DNA from: CAIVAT01 sp964355945
GTDB lineage: Bacteria; Bacteroidota; Bacteroidia; Bacteroidales; FEN-979
Assembly (NCBI GenBank): GCA_964355945.1
Contig: CAYHGE010000001.1
Coordinates: 1-64,000, forward strand
DNA: 64,000 nucleotides
Direction of reading: 5' to 3'
In this document: positions 17,935 to 27,080 of the stretch, one piece after another
Position numbering within the stretch: the first letter of the stretch is position 1
Layout: every line of letters starts with the position of its first letter
Program-made: the position numbers and the translations under genes
Notes under the pieces: generated by a model
What the model was told of the DNA's origin: nothing
Database searches by the model: none
Seen by the model: only the letters and a program-made list of their open reading frames with translations

Positions 17935-18747
17935 ATGTCAGAAATAAAAAGCAAAATCAAGTCCATAAAGTGGCAACGCATGATGTTCATCCTGCTGATG
18001 GCACTCATGGTAGCAGGAGCAGACAGTTGCAAGTCAACAGGCAAGATGTCGAAAAAGGAGCGCAAGGCACAGATCGAAAATGCCAAAAAGCAGTTACAAC
18101 CCATTATCAGCGGCACTTCGACACTTTCGTATGATGAGCAGAAACGCATCGTTAACGGGATCATGGATAAAAATCTGAATGACCCGATCCTCAATGACAT
18201 GATCATTCAGGCACAGCAGAAACTGAAGACCTTGCTTGCTGAACAAACACAGGCCAACGCTCAGAAAGTCGATATTGCCAGGGCTGCACTGTATGATCTT
18301 CTGTTGAATAAAGACAACAAATCGGCAGACGAACTGGAGAAAGAACTCAATGCCATCAAGCGCCAGAACCTGAACGATACGGAGATCAATGACCTGATGG
18401 CCAGACTGGAGAAAAAAATCCAGGAAATGCGCTCGGGCGGCGGAACCCTGCCTATGAAAGCTCAGCTGGAGAATGCATTTAATACCATTGCAAACTCTGC
18501 TAAAACGGGCAACCTGACACAGGCCGATAATACTATTCAGAAAACCCTCCAGTACTTCTCTTCTGACGAAACACCGGTTTTGATCATCATCAGCAGAGAA
18601 GGTACGGAAGTGGATTATGACAAGCCTACGAACATAAAACGGTATCTTAATTTCCTGAAGGATACCAAAGCCAATAAAAATGACATTGATGCGATCATGA
18701 CTGATGCCAATGGGAAAATCAAAGAACTCGATTTAATTAAAAAGTAA
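17935..18747 (+). CDS. Predicted lipoprotein, helical, unknown function
   Basis: 270 residues. A hydrophobic segment around residues 16-30 ends at a Cys in AGADSCKS, a plausible lipoprotein cleavage site. If the nearby ATGs at about 17980 are used instead, the signal peptide has normal length. The rest is rich in Lys, Glu, Gln and Asn and reads as amphipathic helices, probably coiled coil, to about residue 160. I do not recognise the family. It starts a group of four exported proteins (17935-22896) and ends 5 bases before the next start. Confidence 0.7.
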   Translation: MSEIKSKIKSIKWQRMMFILLMALMVAGADSCKSTGKMSKKERKAQIENAKKQLQPIISGTSTLSYDEQKRIVNGIMDKNLNDPILNDMIIQAQQKLKTLLAEQTQANAQKVDIARAALYDLLLNKDNKSADELEKELNAIKRQNLNDTEINDLMARLEKKIQEMRSGGGTLPMKAQLENAFNTIANSAKTGNLTQADNTIQKTLQYFSSDETPVLIIISREGTEVDYDKPTNIKRYLNFLKDTKANKNDIDAIMTDANGKIKELDLIKK

Positions 18748-18752
18748 CTACC

Positions 18753-19331
18753 ATGAGAAAGACAATTTCATTGATCATATTGGCATCCCTGTTCGCAGTA
18801 TCGTTCCGGGTTTCCGCACAAGACGACCTCTCTCCAAAACGCAAACAGGCAATTGACAGCCTTGCACTTGAAAAGGTTCGCGACCTGAGCAAATATATCA
18901 GCATCATTGGCGATAAAAAGACCCCTTGGTCAGACGCACAGCGGGTAATCGAACGCGCTGCGGAACTGTTTATGGAAAACAGTGAAATAGGTGTATCATC
19001 GCTTGGCAAGCAGGATGTGAACTACTATAAAGTGCGCGAATATTTCGATCGCCTCATGCAACTCAATTACGACAAGGTATCCATTGACTGGTATAAAATT
19101 CAGTATGTGAGTGATCTTGTACGGCAACCGGATGGTACCTATGTCGGGGTTATAACCGTTTATCAGCGTTTCCAGGCCTATGACAAGGAAAAAGGATTGG
19201 TTTACGAGGATACCACCAAGAAGGATATCACCGTTTATGTGAAACGCAAAGAGACTCAGATCGGTGGCCGCCTCATCGGATTCTGGGATGTCATGCTGGG
19301 AGATATCAGGGTAAAGGAAACATCCAAGTAG
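18753..19331 (+). CDS. Secreted protein of unknown function
   Basis: 192 residues. A signal peptide of about 22 residues ends ...RVSAQDD. The middle (about 50-150) has a run DLSKYISIIGDKKTPW...VNYYKVREYFDRL...DGTYVGVITVYQRF. It resembles the N-terminal region of the leucine-rich-repeat protein at 20302, which suggests a shared, possibly NTF2-like, fold (inference by eye). It sits between a lipoprotein and another exported protein. No catalytic motif is visible. Confidence 0.7.
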   Translation: MRKTISLIILASLFAVSFRVSAQDDLSPKRKQAIDSLALEKVRDLSKYISIIGDKKTPWSDAQRVIERAAELFMENSEIGVSSLGKQDVNYYKVREYFDRLMQLNYDKVSIDWYKIQYVSDLVRQPDGTYVGVITVYQRFQAYDKEKGLVYEDTTKKDITVYVKRKETQIGGRLIGFWDVMLGDIRVKETSK

Positions 19332-19360
19332 CTTCTGCCGGATTCTTACATCAAAGCAAT

Positions 19361-19413
19361 AGGCACATTAGATCACTGTAGGCTTAACTATGTGTTCTAA
19401 TGTGCCTAATGTG
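19361..19413. repeat. CACATTAG word repeat with inverted copies
   Basis: AGGCACATTAGA (19361-19372) and its exact complement TCTAATGTGCCT (19396-19407) can form a 12-pair stem around a 23-base loop. A third copy of the word, CTAATGTGG, follows. It sits between two exported-protein genes, where a terminator is possible, but no T-run follows the stem. Confidence 0.75.
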
Positions 19414-19449
19414 GTTAATTAAACAACAATTTCCGTTCAAGACTTCACT

Positions 19450-20295
19450 ATGCCAGATCTTATGCGAAACTTATTATGGACCTTGTTTCTGGTATTTCCC
19501 CTGATGGGATTTTCCCAGGGCTCAATAGGTTCTTTTACCGGTGATGAGTCGGTTTTTTATGCCCAAACCAAGCAGGTAAATCAGTTCTTCCTGAGGTTCA
19601 ACGGGGAAGAGGATGTGCAGGGAAAACGATTCTATCCCGGCAATCCGGGATATCGCGAACTGAAAGCACGGAAAAGATACCTGAATATGCTGTTCGACAA
19701 CTCAAGTCCGCTTATCAGTTCCGATGCGAAATTTGTCTTTATCGATGATGCACTGAATAAGAAAAATCCTGCATTCCTTGATTTTTATTCAAAGGGTTGG
19801 TTCGCGGAAGTGGCAGCCTCCTTCCTCTATAAAAAAGAGAAGGTGAACATCATACTTTATCTTAAGATTGAAAAGCAACGTGATGGCTATAAGTGGGTTA
19901 TCTCCAACGTGTTTTTCGACCGGTTTAATTCATGGTTTACCCATCTCAACGACTCGGCAAACCTCAAGTATTTCATCCATCCCATGAGCCATGAACTCGA
20001 TTTCATGAACCTGCATAAGGCGTTCAGAGAACCGGATAATCTCGACTTTTATTTCGAGAAAGAGTACCAGCCGGACATGACCTCCCTTTTTGTGATGGAG
20101 ATGAAAAATGGGAATTTAACCTTCTCTGCAGTGAATAATGTGAAATTTCATGTTTTTCAGGTTCCGAACTGGTACTTCGAACTCTCGTGGTTTAACAGAA
20201 ACGATGCAAATTCAGGCTGGTTAATCTCCAACGTGCTCCGCCTGACTGAAAAGGAAAAGATGGATCTGATGCGTAATTACACCCATGTAAATTAA
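19450..20295 (+). CDS. Secreted protein of unknown function
   Basis: 281 residues from 19450, or 277 from the ATG at 19462; the latter gives a cleaner signal peptide (MRNLLWTLFLVFPLMGFSQG). The mature part is mixed alpha/beta with many aromatic residues, for example VNQFFLRFNGEEDVQGKRF, and WFAEVAASFLYKKEKVN. I recognise no family. It ends 6 bases before the leucine-rich-repeat gene, so the two are probably co-expressed. Confidence 0.68.
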   Translation: MPDLMRNLLWTLFLVFPLMGFSQGSIGSFTGDESVFYAQTKQVNQFFLRFNGEEDVQGKRFYPGNPGYRELKARKRYLNMLFDNSSPLISSDAKFVFIDDALNKKNPAFLDFYSKGWFAEVAASFLYKKEKVNIILYLKIEKQRDGYKWVISNVFFDRFNSWFTHLNDSANLKYFIHPMSHELDFMNLHKAFREPDNLDFYFEKEYQPDMTSLFVMEMKNGNLTFSAVNNVKFHVFQVPNWYFELSWFNRNDANSGWLISNVLRLTEKEKMDLMRNYTHVN

Positions 20296-20301
20296 TCTTG
20301 T

Positions 20302-22896
20302 ATGAGGAATATATTTATCCTGATTTTTCTGTCGATACTGGTCAGTCTGCATCCTGTTACTGCCCAGACAAAGACAAACAACAAGAAAAGTGGTACTACT
20401 TCATCAAAATCCACACAGAAAAAGGGGAGTTCGTCCAGCCAGAAGAAATCGGGAACCAGTGCCCAGAAAAAAGGCAGTACAAGCGGTAAACCTGTTGAAG
20501 TGAACTCTAAGGCAGGAATGATGGCTGCCAACAAAATCGATACATTTAAACTTCAGGTTATTCCTTTGGTGAAATTTTTCGAGAGTTCACTCAATTTCCT
20601 TGCAGACCCGAGAAATGCAGTGAACGAAAAGCAGACCATCCTATCCCAGAGTTACCTGAAATGGTGCTGGGATGACAAAGTGCAGATCGAAGATGATCTG
20701 GATGAAAATCGCATGGTACCGCTGTACAAAGACATGCCGGCCTACCTGAGCGATGTGAGCTTCTTTTTCAAGAGCGCAAAGTTCAGCTATTCGGTGCAGG
20801 ATGTTAGTGTAGAGGCAGGACAGGACGGGCTCACCTACTTTCGGATAACTGCCAACCGCAATCTGCGAGGTCTCACGCTGAACAGCGACTCCGTGAATTC
20901 GAACAAAGTGCGTTACATCGAAATGAACTTCGACTCGGTGAAACAGCAGATGAAGGTTGTAAGTGTTTACTCGACCAAACTGAATGAACAGGACGACATG
21001 CGCAACTGGTGGAATGGACTTTCGCATGAGTGGAAGGTCGTGCTTTCTGCAGACATGAAACTTGAAGGCAGCATGCCCATGTCATCAATCGACAGTTTCA
21101 ATGATTCTGTCGCCATGGTAGGAGGGCAGCGAACACCTATTATGGGGTCGGAATTTTATCGGTTCCTGGTCCAGATCGTCCATGCAGTCAAGGTGGATTT
21201 GTCGGGAAATACCTCCATTCAAAACCTGGATCCTCTGAATAAATTATCTGATTTGAAGGAGGTGAATGTTGCCGGAACCGCGGTTAGTGACCTCATGCCC
21301 ATGAGAAATCTGAACAAACTTGAAATTCTGGATCTTTCCAATACAAAAGTTTCCGACCTTGAACCATTACACTATTGCATTCATATCAAACAGTTGAAAT
21401 TGAAGGGAACACCAGTCATTGAATTGAGTGTGATTCCAACTTTTCAGTCGCTTAACACGCTTGACCTCGGCGGGACGAAGGTGATTTCGCTGGAACCAAT
21501 TAAAGATATGACTGCAATTACCGACCTGAGAATCAACCATACCCCGGTTAATGACCTTACGCCTGTTTCAAATTTTACCAACCTTGAGATGATGAATGTT
21601 TCATCGACCCAGGTTGATAATCTGGACCCTTTGAAAAGTCTGACGAATCTGCGTATTTTATGGTGCGACAGCACCCGCATCAACAGCCTGGCTCCACTTG
21701 AAAATCTTTCCCTGCTTCAAAGGGTTTATTGCAATAATACCGGCATCAACCAAAAGGAAGCATTGAAATTTATCAAGAAACATCCGGATGCATCCCTGGT
21801 TTATGCCTCAAAGGAGCTTGCTGCCTGGTGGAATGAGATGACGCCGGAATGGCAGAACCAGTTCAATTTTTATCTGAAATTTGACGGGCAGCCTACGACT
21901 GAACAACTGCATCAGCTTGCACTTCTCGATAGCATAAACATCACAGGGCGCATGACCGTTACTTCTCTCGGGCCACTCAGTAAGCTGATCCTGTTGAGGA
22001 ACCTGCAGTGTCAGAGTACCGCCATAACATCATTGGATCCGCTGAAGGAACTCACGGAGCTGAAAGTGCTGAATGTTTCCAATACAAAAGTTGCCGGTTT
22101 GCAGCCGTTGTCGGGTGTTTCAGGACTTGAAATCCTCCAGGCTGACAACACGCAGATTGCAGACCTCAGCCCGTTGTACGGGTTGACAAAGCTGCAATTT
22201 GTCTATGCAGACAATACGCTTGTTGATGATAAAGAAGCGGATAAATTCGCCGATAAAAATCCGGATTGTATGCTGGTATTCCAAACATCCGGGAATAGTG
22301 ACTGGTGGCAAGGTCTGGGGCAACCCTGGAAAGATGTTTTATTGCAACAGGTTGATTTGAAAGGAACACCGGATAAAATTCAACTGCAGCAAATTGCCGG
22401 TCTCACAAAGGTCTCTGTTTCTGAAAACTTCCAGATCACGGACCTGACCCCGCTGCAGCATTTATCCCGGTTAACTGAACTCCAGTTTTCAGGCACCGCT
22501 GTTGCCAAACTTGATCCGGTAACAAAAATGCCACGCCTGAAGACGCTCCGCTGCCAAAAAAACCCGATCCTTGACCTCTCTCCCATAACAGGGTTGCCTA
22601 ACCTTATCGAACTTGATTTCTCCAACACGCAGGTTGAAGATATTGATGCGCTGCAGAACATGATGCAGATTGAAGTGCTTAAGTTCAACGGCACCCAGGT
22701 GAAAAATTTGAAATACCTTCAAAAGCTGGTGAACCTCAGGGTGATGGAATTTTATAACACGCGGGTTGGCAATGTCGATGTGCTCGACGGGATGAGCAAA
22801 CTTGAGTCGGTAAAGATGTTTAATACAAAAGTCTCAGCAAAACGGGTTGAAAAACTGAAGTTGTCGCACCCGAAATGTGAAATTGTTTACTATTAA
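20302..22896 (+). CDS. Large secreted leucine-rich-repeat protein
   Basis: 864 residues. A signal peptide (about 22 residues, ending VTAQ) is followed by a Ser/Lys/Gly-rich low-complexity stretch (25-65), a globular domain (70-230) like that of the gene at 18753, and three leucine-rich-repeat blocks. The repeats are internalin-like, about 22 residues long, with NLSNTKVSDLEPL-type consensus. Each block is introduced by a Trp-rich motif: NWWNGLSHEW (about 234), AWWNEMTPEW (about 508) and DWWQGLGQPW (about 667). The protein therefore contains an internal triplication. It is probably exposed or periplasmic and binds protein. The stop overlaps the comB start as TAATG. Confidence 0.85.
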   Translation: MRNIFILIFLSILVSLHPVTAQTKTNNKKSGTTSSKSTQKKGSSSSQKKSGTSAQKKGSTSGKPVEVNSKAGMMAANKIDTFKLQVIPLVKFFESSLNFLADPRNAVNEKQTILSQSYLKWCWDDKVQIEDDLDENRMVPLYKDMPAYLSDVSFFFKSAKFSYSVQDVSVEAGQDGLTYFRITANRNLRGLTLNSDSVNSNKVRYIEMNFDSVKQQMKVVSVYSTKLNEQDDMRNWWNGLSHEWKVVLSADMKLEGSMPMSSIDSFNDSVAMVGGQRTPIMGSEFYRFLVQIVHAVKVDLSGNTSIQNLDPLNKLSDLKEVNVAGTAVSDLMPMRNLNKLEILDLSNTKVSDLEPLHYCIHIKQLKLKGTPVIELSVIPTFQSLNTLDLGGTKVISLEPIKDMTAITDLRINHTPVNDLTPVSNFTNLEMMNVSSTQVDNLDPLKSLTNLRILWCDSTRINSLAPLENLSLLQRVYCNNTGINQKEALKFIKKHPDASLVYASKELAAWWNEMTPEWQNQFNFYLKFDGQPTTEQLHQLALLDSINITGRMTVTSLGPLSKLILLRNLQCQSTAITSLDPLKELTELKVLNVSNTKVAGLQPLSGVSGLEILQADNTQIADLSPLYGLTKLQFVYADNTLVDDKEADKFADKNPDCMLVFQTSGNSDWWQGLGQPWKDVLLQQVDLKGTPDKIQLQQIAGLTKVSVSENFQITDLTPLQHLSRLTELQFSGTAVAKLDPVTKMPRLKTLRCQKNPILDLSPITGLPNLIELDFSNTQVEDIDALQNMMQIEVLKFNGTQVKNLKYLQKLVNLRVMEFYNTRVGNVDVLDGMSKLESVKMFNTKVSAKRVEKLKLSHPKCEIVYY

Positions 22897-23639
22897 TGGA
22901 AAAAGAGAAGCAGCCTTTTGATTCATGCAGCATCGAGGTGTGTTTCACTCCGATGTTGTTCTCTGAAATTCTGACCAGGGATAACTTTGTTGTTGTATTG
23001 GTTGACATCCTGAGGGCAACCACCTCAATTTGTGCAGCATTTGAACATGGTGTGAAAAGTATTATTCCCGTAGCAACCCTTGAACAGGCAAAAGAGATGA
23101 AAGAGAAGGGGTTCCTGGTCGCATCAGAGCAGGATGGCAACAAACTCGAGTTTGCCGATTTCGGCAATTCTGCCTTTAATTTCACCCGGGAGTCTGTTGG
23201 CGGACAAACCCTTGTGTATTGCACAACCAACGGAACCCGTGCGCTTGATATCGCAAAAAAAGCGGAGAAGATCGCAATGGGCGCTTTTATTAACCTCTCT
23301 GCACTTACAGCCTGGCTTATCCGGGAGAAGAAAAATGTTGTAATCCTTTGCTCAGGCTGGAAAAATAAATTTTGCCTGGAGGATACCATCTTTGCAGGAG
23401 CATTGGTTGAGAAACTTGTTGAAAGTAATAAGTTTGTAACTTATTGTGATTCAGCTGCCGCTGCACTTGACTTATGGAGACTGGCCCAACCCGACATTCT
23501 TGGATATGTCGAAAAAGCCGCCCACCGGCACCGGTTGAAAAAACTGGAGCTGGATGATGTTATCCCTTATTCCTTCAATATCGATACAACGGGGGTTGTG
23601 CCGGTGTATGCTGACGGTTCAATTCTGGATGTACAATAA
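22896..23639 (+). CDS. comB: 2-phosphosulfolactate phosphatase family protein (ComB-like)
   Basis: 247 residues, typical for ComB. Characterised ComB hydrolyses 2-phosphosulfolactate in coenzyme M synthesis; bacterial relatives in non-methanogens have no settled role. Conserved stretches are VLVDILRATTSICAAFEHG near residue 30, VASEQDGNKLEFADFGNSA, and TTNGTRALD with VVILCSGWKNKF further on. The ATG overlaps the stop of the preceding gene (TAATG). No other coenzyme M gene is nearby, so the substrate here may differ. The symbol reflects the family only. Confidence 0.82.
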   Translation: MEKEKQPFDSCSIEVCFTPMLFSEILTRDNFVVVLVDILRATTSICAAFEHGVKSIIPVATLEQAKEMKEKGFLVASEQDGNKLEFADFGNSAFNFTRESVGGQTLVYCTTNGTRALDIAKKAEKIAMGAFINLSALTAWLIREKKNVVILCSGWKNKFCLEDTIFAGALVEKLVESNKFVTYCDSAAAALDLWRLAQPDILGYVEKAAHRHRLKKLELDDVIPYSFNIDTTGVVPVYADGSILDVQ

Positions 23640-23654
23640 AAATAAAATAAATCA

Positions 23655-25706
23655 ATGAAAACACTAATTATAATTTTAATGATGTCAACAGCAATTACCG
23701 TGTTTGCTTCACCCCAATCCGGGACTGAAAATAAAAATGATGATTTCAAGTATTTTACCGAACAGTTTGCCGATTCGAAAATCCTGCGCTACCAGGTGCC
23801 CGGATTTGAAAACCTCTCACTTCAGCAAAAGAAGCTGGTCTATTATCTGAGCCAGGCAGCGTTATGCGGCAGGGATATAACCTACGATCAGAATTTTAAA
23901 TCAAACCTCTTGATTCGCAATACTCTGGAAACCATTTATCAAAATTTCAACGGAGACAGGAGCAGTGCTGATTACAAGAAATTTGTTATTTACCTGAAGC
24001 GCGTTTGGTTTTGCAATGGCATCCATCACCATTATTCTACCGACAAATTTTTTCCCGAATTTTCGCAGGATTATTTTGCAGCAATCGTGAACCAAACGAA
24101 AGCTGAATCGTTACCGCTTGCCAAGGGGCAAAGTAAAGAGCAGTTTTTAAAAGAGTTAACCCCGTTGCTCTTTCAGCCAGACGTTGCACCCAAAAGGGTG
24201 AGTCTTGACCCGGATAGTGATCTGGTTTTAAGCTCAGCGTCCAATTTTTATGAGGGTGTCAACCAGAAAGAGGCTGAAGAATTTTATTCAACCATGAAAG
24301 AGAAGGCAAAGAAGAACAAGCAGGATACCCTCATCTCCTTTGGTCTTAATTCTAAACTCGTAAAAACGAACGGCAGGATCATTGAAAAAACCTATAAGGT
24401 GGGAGGGTTATACTCCAGGGCAATTGAACAAATCGTGATTTGGCTTGAAAAGGCGCTAACAGTCACAGAAACTCCCGAGCAAAACGATGCCGTAAAGAAA
24501 CTGATCGCCTACTATCGCTCCGGCGATTTGGCAACCTGGGATAAGTATAACATCGCATGGGTCAAAGATCTCAATTCTTTGGTTGACTTTGTGAATGGTT
24601 TCATTGAAGTTTATGGTGACCCGATGGCCATGAAGGGTTCGTGGGAGTCGATTGTCAACTTTAAAGATGTGGAAGCCACGAAACGGACCGAGATCCTGAG
24701 CAGGAATGCACAGTATTTTGAGGACATCTCCCCGGTTGCACCTGAATTTAAAAAGGATAAAGTCAAAGGGATAAGTGCAAAAGTAATTACTGTAGCCCTG
24801 CTTGGCGGGGAATGTCATCCCACCACTCCAATTGGAATTAACCTTCCGAACGCGAACTGGATACGGAAAGAGTATGGTTCAAAGTCGGTGACCATAGATA
24901 ATATCACCAATGCTTATGATCAGGCATCCAAAGGCAATGGTTTCCTCCAGGAGTTTGCATATTCAAAGGAGGAGATCGAACGGGCAGGTGAATACGGGCA
25001 CCTGGCAGGTAACCTCACCACGGATCTGCATGAGTGCCTGGGTCATGGATCCGGGCAGCTGAACAAAGGTGTTGGGGCAGATGCCTTGAAAAATTATCAT
25101 TCAACTATTGAGGAAGCGCGGGCTGATCTCTTTGCACTGTATTTTATCATAGATCCGGTGCTCGGAAAATTCGGCCTCGTGCCCAATGATGAGGTGGGCA
25201 AAGCCGAATATGACAGTTTCATCCGCAATGGCCTGATGACGCAACTTGTACGCATACAACCAGGTAAGACCATTGAGGAGTCGCACATGCGCGACAGGGC
25301 GCTGATCGCCCGCTGGGTCTTCGAAAAGGGCACGAATGACAAGATCATTGAACAGGTCACCCGCGATGGAAAGACCTATTATGTCATTAACAATTACAAG
25401 GCTTTAAGAGAAAAGTTCGGTGAATTGTTGAAAATCGTACAACGCATTACTTCCGAGGGAGATTACAATGCGGCGAAGGAACTGGTTGAGGCTTATGCAG
25501 TTCAGGTTGACCCTGTTCTGCATAAGGAGGTACTGGCAAGGTACGAGAAACTGAACATCGCACCATATACCGGGTTTATCAATCCTGAATACACGCTGGT
25601 TAAGGATGGAGAAACAATTACCGATGTTAAAATTACCTTCCCGGATGATTTTGCTACGCAGATGCTGCAATATGCTAAGAATTTTTCATTTTTACCAGTA
25701 AGATAG
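23655..25706 (+). CDS. DPP III-like zinc peptidase (family M49)
   Basis: 683 residues with a signal peptide (MKTLIIILMMSTAITVFA). Members of the M49 family use HEXXXH zinc binding and release dipeptides from peptide N-termini. Here the motif is HECLGH (459-464) followed by GSGQLN, and the second motif is EEARAD from about 486, where the family has EECRAD. The length and the export signal fit the Bacteroidota branch of DPP III. The role would be periplasmic peptide breakdown. It ends 3 bases before the next gene, an M23 peptidase. Confidence 0.9.
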   Translation: MKTLIIILMMSTAITVFASPQSGTENKNDDFKYFTEQFADSKILRYQVPGFENLSLQQKKLVYYLSQAALCGRDITYDQNFKSNLLIRNTLETIYQNFNGDRSSADYKKFVIYLKRVWFCNGIHHHYSTDKFFPEFSQDYFAAIVNQTKAESLPLAKGQSKEQFLKELTPLLFQPDVAPKRVSLDPDSDLVLSSASNFYEGVNQKEAEEFYSTMKEKAKKNKQDTLISFGLNSKLVKTNGRIIEKTYKVGGLYSRAIEQIVIWLEKALTVTETPEQNDAVKKLIAYYRSGDLATWDKYNIAWVKDLNSLVDFVNGFIEVYGDPMAMKGSWESIVNFKDVEATKRTEILSRNAQYFEDISPVAPEFKKDKVKGISAKVITVALLGGECHPTTPIGINLPNANWIRKEYGSKSVTIDNITNAYDQASKGNGFLQEFAYSKEEIERAGEYGHLAGNLTTDLHECLGHGSGQLNKGVGADALKNYHSTIEEARADLFALYFIIDPVLGKFGLVPNDEVGKAEYDSFIRNGLMTQLVRIQPGKTIEESHMRDRALIARWVFEKGTNDKIIEQVTRDGKTYYVINNYKALREKFGELLKIVQRITSEGDYNAAKELVEAYAVQVDPVLHKEVLARYEKLNIAPYTGFINPEYTLVKDGETITDVKITFPDDFATQMLQYAKNFSFLPVR

Positions 25707-25709
25707 CCG

Positions 25710-27020
25710 ATGCTGAAACTACGTTTTCTATTGTTGTTTTTGCTGCTGAATACAGTGCCATTGCTTACCCTGGCACAGAAACAACATCCTCAGAACTATT
25801 TCAGGTCACCTGTTAGCTTTCCTGTTTCTCTTGCCGGCTCCTTCGGTGAAATCAGGAGAAATCACTTCCATTCCGGAATCGATATACGCACTGAAGGGGT
25901 ACAGGGAAAGCCGGTATATGCCATTGCAGATGGATATGTTTCAAGGGTGAATGTTTCGCCGGGTGGGTTCGGTAAAGCATTGTATATCAGCCATCCCAAC
26001 GGGTATACCTCTTTGTATGGCCATCTCCGCAACTATGCCGGGGCAATTGCAGTTTGGGTGAAAGCCCAGCAGGTTAAAAAAGAGTCGTTTGCCATGGATG
26101 TTGAAGTGCCTGACGGTACTCTCAAAGTAAAAAAAGGCGACCTGGTTGCCTATTCCGGGAATTCAGGGGCCTCGGGAGGTCCGCACGTCCATTTTGAAAT
26201 CAGGGATTCCAAAACCCAGGAGATCATCGATCCGCTCGATTTTGGTTTTATGAAAGCGGATGGCATACCTCCGAAGATCACCTGGGTAAAGATCTATCCA
26301 TTTGGCGACAATTCGATGGTGAATTTTACTGAAAAGGCAGTTCTTATACCTGTGACGGGTTCCGGTGGCAGATACAGACTGCAGATGGCAGATACTGTCA
26401 AGGTTTCCGGGAATATCATCTTTGGAATTGAAACCTCCGATAACGCCGAAGGTAGCTTGAAAACGGGAGTTCATGCAATTGAACTGACCATTGACGGTCA
26501 AAAAGTATATTCTCAAAACATCGAACGATTTGCCTTTGCAGAAACCCGCTATGTCAACAGTCTGTTGGATTACCCTGCTTTTGTGCAAAATGGCAGGAAA
26601 ATCCAGCGCTCTTATGTGGCACCTAACAATAAGTTAAGTATTTATTCGGATGTGAAAAACCGGGGTGTCGTGAACTTCGTGGATTCAAAGGCGCATAAAG
26701 TCCAGTATGTTGTAAAGGATGCCTTTGGAAACCCTGCCACCCTTGTGTTCTATGTCAGAAGTCACCCACCGGCNNNNNNNNNNNNNNNNNNNNNNNNNNN
26801 NNNNNNNNNNNNNNNNNNNNNNNNNNNNNNNNNNNNNNNNNNNNNNNNNNNNNNNNNNNNNNNNNNNNNNNNNTGGATCCTGATGGATTACGATGAGAAA
26901 AACCGCCTTTTGACATATTCTTTTGATGAAATGATGAAACCCGGAAAAAACCAGTTCCTGCTCATCGTGACAGATGCTGTCGGGAATTCTGCCCGTTATG
27001 AAGCATCCCTGAACAGATAA
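25710..27020 (+). CDS. M23 family metallopeptidase (interrupted by assembly gap)
   Basis: About 436 residues if the gap is counted as 100 bases. The signal peptide ends TLAQ. The LytM/M23 domain spans about 45-175 with zinc ligands His54 and Asp58 in HSGIDI, HVH at 159-161, and the GNSGASGGPHVHFEI stretch. Such enzymes cut peptidoglycan cross-links. The C-terminal part (about 190-436) is beta-rich and unassigned. N bases at 26774-26873 replace codons 355-388; the frame is open on both sides, but the true gap length is unknown, so the frame match is not proof of continuity. Confidence 0.85.
   Translation: MLKLRFLLLFLLLNTVPLLTLAQKQHPQNYFRSPVSFPVSLAGSFGEIRRNHFHSGIDIRTEGVQGKPVYAIADGYVSRVNVSPGGFGKALYISHPNGYTSLYGHLRNYAGAIAVWVKAQQVKKESFAMDVEVPDGTLKVKKGDLVAYSGNSGASGGPHVHFEIRDSKTQEIIDPLDFGFMKADGIPPKITWVKIYPFGDNSMVNFTEKAVLIPVTGSGGRYRLQMADTVKVSGNIIFGIETSDNAEGSLKTGVHAIELTIDGQKVYSQNIERFAFAETRYVNSLLDYPAFVQNGRKIQRSYVAPNNKLSIYSDVKNRGVVNFVDSKAHKVQYVVKDAFGNPATLVFYVRSHPPXXXXXXXXXXXXXXXXXXXXXXXXXXXXXXXXXXWILMDYDEKNRLLTYSFDEMMKPGKNQFLLIVTDAVGNSARYEASLNR
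26774..26873. other. Assembly gap, 100 N
   Basis: Exactly 100 N bases, a conventional placeholder for a scaffold gap of unknown length. It falls in the C-terminal part of the M23 peptidase gene. Anything lost here is invisible to this annotation. Confidence 0.98.
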
Positions 27021-27029
27021 CAGATAACC

Positions 27030-27061
27030 TTTGCATCTTGCATTTTGCATTTTGCATTTTG
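27030..27061. repeat. TTGCATTT word repeat before guaA
   Basis: Four copies of (T)TTGCAT at 7-base steps, preceded by a doubled AACAGAT. The TTTG words fall where a -33 element would be for the TATATTTG box at 27069-27076. A related array lies inside the glycosyltransferase gene at 32944-32983. Confidence 0.8.
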
Positions 27062-27068
27062 ATTTTAA

Positions 27069-27076
27069 TATATTTG
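27069..27076 (+). promoter_or_regulatory. guaA promoter with repeat-supplied -33
   Basis: TATATTTG is the -7 box. A TTTG at 27044-27047 is 21 bases upstream, the usual spacing, and is part of the word repeat. The box ends 4 bases before the ATG at 27081, implying an almost leaderless transcript. Confidence 0.45.
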
Positions 27077-27080
27077 CATC

